A stretch of 64,000 nucleotides of DNA. It comes from Argopecten irradians (Eukaryota > Mollusca > Bivalvia > Pectinida > Pectinidae). Where the stretch lies: the NCBI RefSeq assembly GCF_041381155.1, contig NC_091134.1, positions 14,200,008 through 14,264,007 of the forward strand, read 5' to 3'. A model generated the notes under the pieces. It worked only from the letters and a program-made list of their open reading frames with translations. It did not search any database and had not been told where the DNA came from. How positions within the stretch are numbered: the stretch's first letter is position 1; the number at the start of each line of letters is the position of its first letter. Below are positions 1 through 17,545 of this stretch, piece after piece. The translations under genes and the position numbers were made by a program.

Positions 1-1813
1 ACAATGAACATGATGTTTTCTGCCAGAAAGATTAGATGTGCAATTGAATGTAGACTATAACATTTTAACAATATCACATTTACAGTGAAGGGCCCTGTCT
101 AAACACAGAAAACGTACGAAAAGTGTATGTTCGAGTATACTACCAATTCTACTACGAGCAAAATTACTTCGATTCAAAACTTTGGTCCGAATGGTGCAGA
201 AAAGTACAGAGAGTTGCAACACAACCCATGTATCAGTTTGTCTAGAATTCTGTATGGCATATGCTCGACACTATAAAATGCCGATACAAAGAGTATTTTA
301 GTGACTTGCCTTGTTTTCTGCCAAAACGGCCGGGGCCGCCATTTTAATTCGTTTAACACACCAACTACAGACCACGGAATTCCCAACCGTGGATACCAAG
401 TGCTGGACAACAAGGCACAAGGGAGGAGATATAAATATTTTAATGCTGCCTAGCAACACTGCTAGAAGGTCCCAAGCCCTTGAAAAAGCAGAGGGGAAAT
501 ATTTGTATTCGCTGGAAAAAAATAAACACTGCGATAAATCATGTAGTGTTGATAGCAGTTCCTATGGTGAAGTGGTTATCACACTTGTCACTATGTGGCA
601 GGAGATCCGGGTTCGATTCCCGGTGGGAATTTCAGCACAATTTGTTTGTTACAGCTTTTCGGTCAGATTTTAATATCTCAAAACTTCCAAACAACGTTGA
701 CACTTGCTTACTCTTTACTTACTGTATCTTTTCGTCATTTGAACTTGACGCTCTGGATATACGGTGTATTTTTCCCACCTGAAACACTTTTCACATAAAA
801 CAAAGAAAAATAAAAAATAAAAATAAAAACATATTTCACTCTGACTTTCTCACTTATAATATTTAGTATTTCTTGAATGTCTTGGCTTCAGTCACCAGTA
901 TTTTTTTTCCTACGATGTATTTTGTTTCATTTTTTTTATTTGCTGAATTTATTGTACTTTCATTTGAAAATCTTCAGTGTTTCTAGATTTCAAAGATGCA
1001 TTTGGTGTTTTGATGTCCCACCAAAGAATTTCTTTCCGGGGGTAGTCATTAAGCTTGCCATAAAACTATTCTAATCCCGAAGTTCGAACGATCCATACTG
1101 TACATCTATGATGGTATAAGGGAGGCAACTCTAGAAAAGAACCTCGCAAAACTCCTTGGACGTGTGCTTGGAAATTAAATGACGCTTTAGAAGTACGTTA
1201 CAGAAAATTGATAATTTGACATGACATTTTACAGAATATAGCTTCTTTTACATTAAAATATTCGTCCAACCTATGTGAATCGTGAAGCAAAACTGAACCA
1301 ATTGACTATCTGACCAAAGCACATGTAGATGTCTATTAAATAAAGTATTTATGAAGTTGTTTTAAAGGAAATTCAAGGATGAGGTGTTTACACAGTTCAT
1401 TAACCATTAACACCCTTATCAACACAATTAAAGACCATTATACAATTCAAAAAAATATATCTTATAAATGATAAAGATGAAAAAGTGAAACCTAAAATTG
1501 AAAATGAATGGAAGAAAACGGGAAAAAATAATAAAGTTATGATAGCACTTTGTCACACAGTTATTTTCTTAAGCCTATTTAAATCCATATTTATCATTAT
1601 CATTCTTTTGCCAATCCCCAACTTCCCGGCACAAAGCCGAAATTGTTTTTTTTTTTTTTTTTTTTTTCCCATTTTTATACGTTATTCCAATGAACATATT
1701 GTTCCTCCGTCTCCATCCTACCTTGACCTTTCCAACTTTTCTTTATATTTTTTTTCTTTCTTCCTAACGATGTTGCTATTTTTTTCTTCTAACCCTGTCT
1801 TTGGTTCCTTTCC
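1..1813. other. intergenic, no gene seen
   Basis: AT-rich sequence with only short unsupported ORFs, a tRNA-like segment at 558-630 and a poly(T) run near 1649-1668. No splice-consistent coding exons recognised. Confidence 0.5.
558..630 (+). repeat. tRNA-like segment (SINE head or tRNA pseudogene)
   Basis: 73 nt with a seven-pair acceptor stem (GTTCCTA/TGGGAAT, two wobbles), a GTGA/TCAC D-stem and a perfect T-arm CCGGGTTCGATTCCCGG. The anticodon arm is irregular and position 33 appears to be C rather than T, so a pseudogene or SINE promoter is more likely than a working tRNA. Confidence 0.5.
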
Positions 1814-2544
1814 TTAAAGATGCTAACCGCCGACAGAGCATAAACGATATTTTCCATTTGAACAATAACTACTGGTGTTAAATCGTATTTAAGGATTAAC
1901 TTGAATAGATTTTTTATGTTATGGAGATATAACACAAAAATCTGAGTGTACTCTAAATAAACCGCGAAGCGGTTTATGATGAGAGTACACTCAGATTTTT
2001 GTGTTATATCTCCATAACATAAAAAATCTATTCAAATTAATCCTTATAATTCAATTTACTAAAGATAATCTCTTCAAAATTTAAAATTCATTTTGGGACT
2101 CTTTTGTCTATGAAATTATTACGCCGTCATCTCAGCCAATCAGAAGCGACGTTACAAACGGCGACGCCATTTTTTCCTTTATGGGCTGATAAAGTAAATT
2201 TTTAAGCCAATGGAAATGCTCGTAACAAGCAACATTGAATTATATACATATATGTCTAATTAAACACAAAAAATTATATAAAATAATTCATTTTGCCTTT
2301 GGTGCATGCGCAATCAGTACTTCCTTCCATACAGGATATAGTGCCACAGATTTTATTCGGGATGCAATTAATTATTTATTTTTTTTAATATTTTCAACTT
2401 GAAGTAAAATTAGAAGCTCAAACTTTTCAATAGTGTTTATGGTGTAAAGTAAGTAACTTTTGCAACTGAAGAAAAATACTAAATCGTCAGCCTCTGTTTT
2501 TGATAGTGAAAAAATATCATTTGTCAGCGGTGGAGCATCTTTAA
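1814..2544. mobile_element. MITE with TTAA ends, family 1 copy 1, carrying a secondary insertion
   Basis: Inverted termini TTAAAGATGCT.. / ..AGCATCTTTAA. The interior matches the copy at 29557-29921 in opposite orientation, but a block of about 350 bp (roughly 1888-2240), including a large palindrome, is extra here. TTAA at both ends fits piggyBac-type target preference, which is inference. No transposase ORF. Confidence 0.75.
1891..2045. repeat. near-perfect foldback, 64-bp arms
   Basis: Arms 1891-1954 and 1982-2045 are reverse complements with one mismatch by eye. The 27-base spacer contains its own stem AAACCGC-gaa-GCGGTTT. It lies inside the extra block of the MITE at 1814-2544. Confidence 0.9.
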
Positions 2545-3041
2545 TATTCAGTGCAATATAATTTTTTTCTCATCTTCAAACTTCTACGCAAAAAATCATT
2601 TTTAGTAATTATTGTATGTGTTTGGATGTATATGCATGTGTTAAATATAGAAGTTATTTTTTTATAGAATGTGTGTATATGTATTGAGTATATTAGTATA
2701 TTGTACTGAATGAAAATCCAGAATAAAAAGATGATTATAAAAAAAGTTGTTTTAAAAAGTATAATTGAAAATCGGTAATATTAACTCGTTACATGTATGC
2801 TGACAAGGGATTTTTGAGGCACATATCAGCAAATATTGTACTGCTAATATAACTAAGTTGAATACCTATAAATCAATGGTTTAGGGCTATTTAATATTAT
2901 TTTTTCATAGCAATGGTAACTATCACTGAAGTGTGTGATGTGTCACATCATATGCATCAATTCATATGTGACAACAATTAGGTTTGAACGGATTTACTCG
3001 AAAGGCAAGTTTTATGAATAACTAGTCATTTTACAAAAAAT

Positions 3042-3102
3042 ATCGTCGGTGACCCACGGTTGATAGCGTGATGTAGTGCAATCGCCCGTGGGTCACCAAC
3101 GA
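3042..3102. repeat. short inverted repeat
   Basis: ATCGTCGGTGACCCACGG (3042-3059) faces CCCGTGGGTCACCAACGAT (3084-3102), allowing an 18-bp stem with few mismatches. Confidence 0.7.
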
Positions 3103-3595
3103 TGTATAAAAACCTGTTACATAGTTTTCATGGTATCATGCCAATCAAAATTTCGATAAAAGAAAATCAGTCTTCATGCACATCTACAAGTAGTTATCAA
3201 CATTGTTCGAAATATCGTTGAAATTGCCCTGTACTTCAGCAGTTGTTTGGATAATGATTTTCTTAAGAAAACGTGTACATTTATGATGACCAGCTAGTTT
3301 ACGTTGGCAAAAGAAAAACTACATGGTATCAAATATTGGGTTCATTGAAATTGACCCAGAGGTTAAGAATTTTTCTATAGACAGACAGCTACGTACAGCT
3401 AGAACAATAAATACTAGTCTACTGCATTGTTTCGGCTAAATGAAAAGTGTGTGCTGGGTTAAGATCATTTAAGATTAGAATCAGTTACAGTTTGGACCCA
3501 CGTATACTGTAGAAGGAAAATTTTACTATTTGTTCTATATAAAATACTACAACGTCTAAAAATGGTCTATATGCACTCTGGTGGGTCTAAATTGA

Positions 3596-3796
3596 TATAA
3601 ATATCCCTTGCACAAATTTTTGGCCTCTTGGTCATCTTCAGGTACATAGAAACACAAGAAAAAGCTAGGTGAAATCCATCTTGAACGTTTTGATATTTGA
3701 TCAAAACGTTCAAGATGGATTTCACTTAGCTTTTCTTGTGTTTCTATGTATCTGAAGATGGCCAAGAGGCCGAAAATTTGTGCAAGGGATATTTAT
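3596..3796. repeat. large foldback, about 97-bp arms, 5-base loop
   Basis: 3596-3694 and 3700-3796 are near-exact reverse complements with a few mismatches, separated by about five bases. This looks like a foldback element; no coding content. Confidence 0.9.
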
Positions 3797-4018
3797 ACTA
3801 TTTAATGTTTATATATATTCTCCCTCTGGAGAACTAGTATTTAAAAGTTTAAATTGATATAAGTTGTTTCAAATCCCTGTGTATCTTATAGCTCACAACC
3901 ACTTCACCAGAAATGACATCATGACCTTAGCCTAAAGCTACTAATGACGTTTCTTGTTATATAGTCAACCCTGATTTCGATCACGATTGGATAAATCACA
4001 GGTACCTGGCTCGATTTT

Positions 4019-4600
4019 GAAACAAAAGGCCCAGTGAGCCTGTATCGCTCACCTGGTTATTGTAATGCCAAGTAATGTTCTGATTACAGGATCATTGATT
4101 TACCTCTAATTTCCCTATTGGAACCCATTCTTTCTGCTCCAGGGGGGTCAGAGCCAAAATTGATACAAACTATGTTCGGTTACATTCCATGCAGAACTCT
4201 ATGACTAGTAGCGATTTAAAGGCTTTATCTTTATTTCCCCTATTGCACCCCACCCCTCCTGCCCCCGGGGGATCAGAGCCAAAATTTATACAAGTTCTGT
4301 TCCCCTTCACCAAAGGATGTTTCTGGCTAAATTTGGTAACATTCCATGAAGAATTAATGACTAGTAGTGATTTAAAGGATTTACCTCTATTTCCCCTATT
4401 GGGCGCCGCCCCTCCTGAACCCGAGGGGTCAGAGCCAAAATATATACAAACTCTGTTCCCCTTCTCCCAAGGATATTTCTTGCCAAATTTGGTCATATTC
4501 CATACAGAACTCAATGACTAGTAACGGTCTAAAAGAAATGTTGACGGACGGACGATGCGCCGCGACATAAGCTCACCAGCCCTTCGGACCAGGTGAGCTA
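4019..4600 (-). mobile_element. hairpin-capped tandem-core element A (pearl/HINE-like), small copy
   Basis: Minus-strand copy of the element at 22305-23620. The right end carries the AGCTCACCTGGTCC-gaa-GGGCTGGTGAGCT hairpin and a short GTCC-type stretch. The left end matches the '..ggtgagcgatacaggc..gggcct' terminus. Between them are about two and a half degenerate core units (with 'ttctgttccccttc' and 'gatttaaaggatttacctctatttcccc'). No protein coded. Confidence 0.75.
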
Positions 4601-4847
4601 AAATCGACATCATAATACATAATATATGTATAACAATAATAGTAATTACATGATGTGATTTTTTTTAAACGAGCCAGTTACTTCTGGATAAATGGAAGAG
4701 AATATTTTCTGACTGCATTCAGACTGAATGTCTACAATAGATAGGGACTTCCTTTCATCTTTTTTTTTTTTTTTTTACTAATATGACAATCTTGACCTTT
4801 AATATAAAACGCGATTATCAAGGTCATTTATTCGAACACACTTCAAA

Positions 4848-5080
4848 GTCGGTGGCCAAGTGGTTTAGATGTCCAGACATATTTCCAAAAGCCCTCCACA
4901 TCTAAGATGCGAGTTTGAATCCCATGTGGGGCATTTGCCATATACTAACCGTTGGTCAAAGGTTTTTCTCTGGGTACTCAAATTTTCCTCCACCAACAAA
5001 CCTGGCATGTCCTTAAATGACCCTGGCTGTTAAAAGGAAGCTATTAGCGTCATACTAAACTAATAATGAACCTACCCGCA
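4848..5080 (+). repeat. tRNA-derived SINE
   Basis: Head 4848-4932 resembles a class II tRNA with A box (GTGGCCAAGTGG) and B box (GAGTTTGAATCCC). The body includes ctccaccaacaaacctggca and tccttaaatgaccctggctg, a tail motif shared with other repeats here (for example 14340-14360, 39060-39085 and 62670-62690). Confidence 0.7.
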
Positions 5081-6165
5081 TGGGGGGTAACTCTGTAATG
5101 TGCAAAGATGGAATAACTTCTTACCAGATAAAACAACACAACAAAATTTGTATTACATCAGCATTTTTTAATAATAAAATGTGACCTTGACCTTTAAGAA
5201 TCATGATCACGTATGCCCTTAAAGGCAATAGACTTGGTACAGAGTGACCAAGCATCAAAATGATTAAGACAATTCAAAGCTGGGACGACATTCTGTCGCC
5301 CATAATATAATAGTTATATATATACACAGATATATGCCCTCAAAAGTTAACATGGAGAGCTATTGATAGCTATTGTTATATCAATGATTTCTTTCAAAAG
5401 TTGATCAAATTAAATTTAAATTAATCTCAAAATTATAGTAATGAGCTGTACTTTACTGTGAACTTGGAATTTATTTCTGATAGATATGTATATTGTTAGA
5501 TAAAGAAAACAGAACAGATGTTAGTATACAAAACCCTATCATATTGATATTGATATCTCACTAATTACTTTTGTTAATCATAGCATCTTAGAGGTGTCTA
5601 GGGAAGATTTTGTCAAACACCTGCTCAGGGATATACATCTGAGAAATAAGAGTTTGACATTGAGACAATTCCTTCTACAAAACAATAGCACTACCTTTAT
5701 CATAAGAATGACATTGATGAATTTTCTTGCATTTTTAAAACTCAAAATCTCGCAACGAAATAATGATAATCTCAGTTCTTTGTAATTTTAAAAACCGCTT
5801 CTAATATCCTGTATCAACTCATTTTGAAGAACAAAAGCTACATTTTAATTTGTGTTAAAAACTTTCAAACTCCCACAAGCATTCTTGATTTGGCCTAGAA
5901 AGGGAATCCCTAGCCTTTGATTTTTAATCTAGTGTTAAATTATAATAACAAATAAATACTTCAACAAAAATCCTACTAAGTAACAGTGCTTATAGTGTAT
6001 ATATATATACAAGTTCATACTGGATAATGAGGGGCGCTATAGAATTTATATCTGCATTCTGGTGTTATCTACATATATTGCCAAATCTGTCAGTTTAGTC
6101 ATTTGCTAAGTGTATGATGTGAGTCACCATCTAAAACCACTATGATACAGTAGTTAACTGTGTCA

Positions 6166-6590
6166 GTTACCATGGTAGCAAAGTGATGCTAGAACCAGCA
6201 GCAGAAAGTAGTCACTAAATATAATCACTATAAGTTACCATGGTAATCAGGTGATTTTAGTAGTACCAGTAACCATGGCAACTAAGTATTACCAGTAACA
6301 GTTACCATGGTAACTAATTAACATCAGAATCAATTACCATGGTAATTGGTTGTTTAGTGATAAGTTTTAAACTTATGGAAATAAAAGAACTGCTACAAGA
6401 TTCATAGTAACCAAGTGATACTTGTATCAGTATCCATGGTAACTGTTACTAGGGTAACTTAAGAAATAAAGTGTCTGTTTCCATGGTAACTGATGGTTTC
6501 AATGGCAACTTCAGTATGAGCAGCATAGGTACCTGAGTAACCTAAGTATTATAGTATAATAGCATTTATGTTATCTGTTACCATAGCAAC
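6166..6590. repeat. cluster of GTTACCATGGTAAC-type palindromes
   Basis: About eight copies or near copies of the 14-mer occur at roughly 6166, 6233, 6269, 6301 (perfect), 6334, 6431, 6478 and 6577. The motif matches the X-box consensus bound by RFX factors. Spacing is irregular, so it may be a decayed satellite. Confidence 0.65.
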
Positions 6591-7485
6591 AAAGCTATGT
6601 AAGCATGAAGAGTATATTTACATTGATGGCAGTGAACTGTAAACAGGATTTCCTGGATTAACTCTAATTTCATAAGCATCTTAATCTTATATTCCTGTCT
6701 ACTACATAATTATGCGTGTTAACGCTTTCAAGTACTGGCTGAATTATCAAAGTTCAGAGGTCACCTGAGAGACAATTTGGATCTCTATGATATACATATG
6801 ATGGTGCATGATTGTCTAAAAGGTTCTAAACATACACATAATTTCATAAGCAGAGTAATCCATTACACATGTTAAAACTCTCAACAAAGTGGCCTACAGT
6901 ATAACACAAAAAGTCTTTTTACAAGCCAGCAAATTAATGCTACGTCCAGTAAATTAAATATCTTGTTTCAGTTTATACAATTACTGTAAATTAATTCAAT
7001 TTGTAATAAAATTATAACTTGTAACAGAATAAAGAGGAATACATGTGCATAATTTTCGTTATTCTGGAATATTGTACAGCATGCCGATTCACAAAATTTG
7101 TTCTTTCATACATGCAATCAATAATTAAGAAATCTCCCGAGATGGGAACTAGCTTTTTGTTAAGCTTCTTGTAAGGGAACTTTCAATTGGCCAAGAAATG
7201 GCTACTGGTTAGTTTCCTGTAAAAGAACTAGTGATTGGCTAGACCTCTGTAACAGAACCTCCCATTGGCTAGTTCCCTGGCTATAGACTGTTAGTAATTG
7301 TAGATGATGTGCTGTTTCGATGCTTGTTCGAGCCTGACAAGCTGATTTCCCTGATCCAGCTCCCCTCATGATTCTATCACACACCAGAATTTGTCACCAG
7401 CACATTTATGTTGCGTTTCTTTTATATAAGGAAGTGACATATGACCCCTATCACTGAGAATGACCTATGACCTGGAGGTCGTAGC

Positions 7486-12789
<5,304 letters not shown>

Positions 12790-13511
12790 CTGTAAAACAA
12801 AAAGTCTCTGTTAAGCAACATAGGAGTTAAAAGAGCTTACAATTAAGTTAAACTGAGTTAGTGAGCTACATTTATCTATGTCCAAATTCAACAAAAAATG
12901 ATAGCAAGACTGGGTAACAGCCTAGGTATCCATGTCTTTAGAACAAGGTTGTGGGCAAAAATATATAACATAAGCTAATAAAACCCTAAAAAATATTTCA
13001 ATTTACATGTAAATACAATTGCTGCCATTTTGTGGGTTACATCTTAAATTGAACTTTAATCTGGAATGTTTTTCAATTTTTTGAAAACCCCTTTAAAATT
13101 ATATAATAATCAGCTAAATATGCTTAGGCTAAATACATTATTGGCTGACAAAAATGGGGAAAATAAAAGAAATTGGACCTGTTCTTTAAATATGATAACC
13201 AACAGGTCTACTTATGTCTCCGAGTCAAGGTGAGTGGCATTTACTTTTATGTAGAACTTATTAACATATATATACATATAGACATTAGACAACCATTCAG
13301 TATGAAGACGTCTGTGAAGGCAGAAAGGCCTTGAAACAAAGTCTTGAGTATTTTTATTATTATTTTTTTTTCTTCACTTTTTGATATACATACCTTTACA
13401 AGGAAGTGTTGATTTTTTTTACTTTACATAGACTACTAGTATATGTATGCCATTTATTTTGATCAATAAAAAAATTGTCAGAACTACTGACGGTAAATTC
13501 TTAAACATACA

Positions 13512-13789
13512 AGGAAGAAATTAAATAATCAGTAAATTAGGTCATGATCAGGTGTGTCAGGACCGGAGGTCTAATCTCTCTTATTTGTTAAGCTTTCTTC
13601 TGAAGTATCAGTTACAATTACCACTATGTACTAAGCCTTTATTTACTGTTAGGAAGAAATTAAATAATCAGTAAATTAGTTCATGATCAGATGTGTCAGG
13701 ACTGGAGGTCTAATCTCTCTTATTTGTTAAGCTTCCTTCTCAAGTATCAGTTACAATTACCACTATGTACTAAGCCTTTATTTACTGTT
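13512..13789. repeat. 139-bp head-to-tail tandem duplication
   Basis: 13512-13650 and 13651-13789 are the same length and differ at only a handful of bases, including ggtcatgatcaggtg versus gttcatgatcagatg. Confidence 0.9.
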
Positions 13790-13859
13790 ATAATACAATC
13801 ACTGACTATTTGTTACATTACAATCGCGATATTAAATAAGTGGATGCTTGCATGTTTGT

Positions 13860-14400
13860 TTGTCCTGCAGGTAGAGCGTTAGAATTGTACCTGCTGCCCC
13901 TTTTGCATGATCGTAAAAGGAGACTCAATTTAGGTTCTTATCTTCTTTTCTTTCTTCCTACATTACTTTATTCTTCCTAACATCTCCCTTGACACCACCT
14001 CACTTTTGGCCTTTGGTTGAGCGCTCGCCCCTGTGAGGAAGGCTCTGGATTCTGTCCCCTGGCCGTGACACACCAAAGTCTACAAAAGTGGTAGCGTCTG
14101 TTCCTGCTTAGTACTCAGCATAACGGGAGTAGGACGACTGGTTCGCCCGTTGTTAGTATAATGCGACCGGGTGGGGTGTGTTGCTTGGTGTCTTCGGCGA
14201 CATGCTTCAGTGATCATGATATAGCACTATAAAAAGGGCAAGAGTTCCACTATACAAGAAGACTCAACATGAATATACTGCAGTCTCCCAAAACACATAC
14301 ATCACACAACATACACGCGACACACCGCATACATGGGAGGCCGTCCCTACATGACCATAGCTGTTAATAGGACGTTAATTAATCAAACAAACAAACAGAC
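13860..14400 (+). mobile_element. SINE-like retroelement with CAAA-repeat tail, copy 1
   Basis: Landmarks: tgcaggtagagcgttag, tgaggaaggctctggattct, cactataaaaagggcaagag, catgggaggccgtcc and ctgttaataggacgtt, then a (CAAA)n tail. Related copies lie at 50340-50885, 51535-52068 and beyond. Family not named from sequence alone. Confidence 0.7.
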
Positions 14401-15171
14401 AATTGCACTTTTGTCTCTTTGTATGCAAATGAAAAGTTGAGAAACATGCTGTTGAAATGAAATTGTAATTTTACCATTTTGAAGCTTAAATCAAACCTTT
14501 TAAATAACTCTATATGACATATCAATTTGGTACATGCTTTTAATATATGGTTATTCCAAACTGTCTCAAGGACACTTTTTTAAATAAACATGATTTGGTT
14601 AGTGGGCAAATTAATAAATTATCTTCAGTGACTATGCTATATATGTTTATGTTATCTAGTTTATAGCAGCAGAGTTATCCTAAAATATATTTTGGGAGGC
14701 ATATAAATTATCATGTGGTAATATTCCATCAGTGTACAGCCATTGAATATGCCACCATTTCATTTCAAATGTGCTTTAATTTTAAATAAAGTAATGTGGT
14801 TATAATTATGACTAAACCTGCTGGATGTTGCATCCCAGAAATAGCATATTAATACAAATTTATTTACCCATTATATCATCAAGGAAAAAGATTTTTAAGA
14901 AAGGGAGATAGCCTTGGAACAGTGACCATGCATGTAACTCAGTTGGTACTGGGTATACATAGGTATACATACTGAGTATGCATGAATTAATACGAATTAC
15001 AGTCTAATTGTCTCTTCTTTGGTTGCAGAATTAACACCAAACAATATATCCATGGTGGTATATATCTTTCAGGGTGAAAATTGAAGATGTCTATATGGCA
15101 AAATACACAGGCAAAAAATAGAATCTGTGTTGCAAGCTACATGTTGATCGATCATTGTCATCTTCTAGCTT

Positions 15172-15235
15172 AGTCTGTAGAGCGGCTTACCAGTAAGTCC
15201 AGGGTCGCAGGTTCGAGCCCGGCTGGCAGTACAAA
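15172..15235 (+). repeat. tRNA-like B-box segment
   Basis: Contains TAGCTTAGTCTGTAGAGC (A box/D arm) and GCAGGTTCGAGCCC (B box) at tRNA spacing, but no matching acceptor stem. A tRNA pseudogene or SINE head. Confidence 0.45.
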
Positions 15236-16149
15236 TGTTATTGTTTCCTATCTCAACCAAATAATGTTGGACTAAAAATATTCACATTGGGCTAAAAATA
15301 ACTCGAATTGTCATATAAATTGTATTGTCTCTTGTGTGACTTATATGTAACTACATACAGAATTGTGTATTAAGTGTAATCTATAAAACAGTAACTTGCT
15401 AATATTAGTCATTTATGTGCAATACACAAATCACACAAAAATGTTCTAATAGTCAGCATATTTTCATTTTGCAACGAAACAAAGGACAAAGCTTCATGGT
15501 CGAGCTTTTACAAGGCAAACATCTGATATCAATTTATCAATAGCTTAGGGTAACATTGCGTATAAACTTATCGTAAGTTATCTCAACGATTTTCTGACAC
15601 CGATCTGAACATCACAAGCGACTTGGACACCTCCCATCCAATGATCACTCCTGTTGGCGAGTCGTTATTATGCGTTGCAGACCCAAAGTACATCTAGCAC
15701 ACGTACAATTCAACAACATTCGTGAATCGACATTTCAATATATTAATTTCATCGATACAAACCATTTTATAACTATTTTTTCTTCAATAAATCTCTTCCA
15801 GGAAGCGATAGATCAAAGAGTATGGCTTCTTTCAACCCGGTCCCGAGGAGTTCAGAAAATATACAACTAACATCCGGTTATGTATTGATACGAAAACATC
15901 AAAAGCCTTCCGAAAATCCGTTAAGGAATTCCCTTTTAGGATTGACCAATCAAATTGCAGAAATGATTTTTCTCCATTTTTGGGCAGAAGAGAGGATTTC
16001 ACCTTTCAAATAAGAAACACTTTCTACCACCTAAATCAAGATATTTTGACACCAAGAGTCTTGCATATGTGTACAAGACATACTTTGTTATTAAAGAAGT
16101 GTTAGGAATAGCAGAAGAACAAAATTCTGTTCTTGATCGGCTTACAAAT

Positions 16150-16175
16150 CACGTGACTTCCGGTTTATTGTAAAC
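16150..16175 (+). promoter_or_regulatory. putative aPKC core promoter/5' UTR with E-box and ETS-like site
   Basis: CACGTG at 16150-16155 directly abuts ACTTCCGG (16156-16163), about 13 bases before the ATG. ETS-type CCGGAAGT and E-box elements are common in TATA-less housekeeping promoters. It lies between divergent CAPZB and aPKC, but no transcription start is visible from sequence. Confidence 0.35.
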
Positions 16176-16192
16176 ATGGCCGACAAGTATGA
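16176..16192 (+). CDS. aPKC: candidate 5' exon of aPKC: short uORF or N-terminal extension (MADKYE)
   Basis: An ATG in strong context (aaacATGG) opens a five-codon reading frame and runs into a good donor (ga|gtaagg) at 16193. Joined to the acceptor at 17909 it makes a ten-codon upstream ORF ending in TGA. Joined to AG acceptors at 17920 or 17935 it reads in frame into the aPKC start and adds about 9-14 residues. The 17909 acceptor has the best pyrimidine tract, so the uORF form may be the main one. That this exon belongs to aPKC is inferred from strand, spacing and splice signals. Confidence 0.45.
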
Positions 16193-16724
16193 GTAAGGTG
16201 CCGAGCTATCCAGCCTGATGTCACTTTCTTGATTTGTAACTGGTAAATGTTGTGCATGATTGATATGCTTTAATCATAGTATCTTACATAACACAAAATC
16301 AATGATTAAGGTTTTTGTCCACACAAAACCATCGATGAATCATATTCATTTTGAAATTGTCGCCCAAAAAGAAACTCGAAACTTATTTCCTGAAAGGTTA
16401 GAATCTGCAGAATTTTAACATATGAATGTAGTCATACATTGTACACTGCTTTTTTATTCGAATTGATGAGTGGCAAGACACATGATGATATGATATTGGT
16501 ATAATGTTTCTTGGATAAAATTTTCTGCAAATGTATCTCATTGTTTTTGAAAGAAACATGCCCAGTTCAAATTTTGTTCGGAAATAAATAAACAATATAG
16601 CCTACATTGTACTGGCCAACGCCCTTCTGATATGAACATTAATTAGCAGATACAAGGTTATAGCGTAGTAGTACTAGGGTATTGACTATCATTAAATAAA
16701 TGCAAGGTACTGCAAGTTAAGGGA

Positions 16725-17545
16725 TCGCCAAATAATAACATATCGTCTCGCGAACCAATCTGGAGAAGTCATACTGGAAAAAATTGTCAGCGAAAAAGAC
16801 ATAAGAGTAACGGTAGATGCCAATTTGGACTGTCGGTCCCATATTCAAAATTCTATAAATAAAGCAAACTCAATCCTCAGCATTATCAGAAGATCGTTTA
16901 CATATCTGGACGAAACAATGTTTAAACAGTGTTTAAACAGTTATTTAAGGCACTGGTAAGACCGCACTTGGAATATGCAGCCAGTGCATGGAGCCAATAT
17001 CAACTTAAAGACTGTCAGGATGATAGAAAACGTACAACGAGAGAGCTACCAAGCTTCTACCAGGATTTAAAGATCTGTCATACGAAGAGCGATTAAAAAA
17101 ACTGAAACTCCCAACACTTAAACATCGCAGGATTAGAAGGGATTTAATAAACGTTTTTAAGATTGTAAAAAAAAAAATTCGACGAGAGAGTTACCTCTAA
17201 CATATTTGTTTATGATACGAACGAAAGAACTCGAGGCCATAAATTTAAGCTGTATAAACAACGTTGCAACACAGAGCTAAGGAAAAACTTTTTCAGGTTT
17301 AGGGTAGTTGATACCTGGAATTGTCTACCAGAGTCTGTCGTTAATGCAGAGACTACTAAAGATTTTGAAGATACTGCTAGATAACCATATGAAGGACAAT
17401 ATCTATAATAATTACTGATAAATAATTTTATTGAGTACTTGTTTACAACTTTACCAGTGACAATATAATTAGTTTATATTATGTCTTATGATATGGACAT
17501 ATAGGCTTCTAGCCTGCATCCATTATTTTCCATTAAATCCATTAA
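16725..17545 (+). pseudogene. dead non-LTR retrotransposon, 3' part (CR1/L2-like ORF2 C-terminus)
   Basis: Broken-frame translation shows typical LINE ORF2 end motifs: EKIVSEKDIRVTVDANLD, NKANSILSIIRRSFTYLD, ALVRPHLEYAASAWS, DLSYEERLKKLKLPTLKHRR, RDLINVFKIV and RVVDTWNCLPESVVNAET. Frames are shifted near 16930 (a small duplication) and near 17020. The 3' end has an (ATTAAATCC)-like repeat near 17525-17550. Lies upstream of the first core aPKC coding exon. Confidence 0.85.

Noticed and set aside
558..630. Functional tRNA gene
   Set aside because: Acceptor, D and T arms fit, but the anticodon arm is irregular with an apparent C at position 33; a SINE or pseudogene is more likely.
4170..4514. 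114-codon minus-strand frame and its plus-strand shadow
   Set aside because: Both lie within hairpin-capped element A and read through its core repeats.
5594..5785. 63-codon frame as a gene
   Set aside because: No homology, no splice context, AT-rich intergenic sequence.
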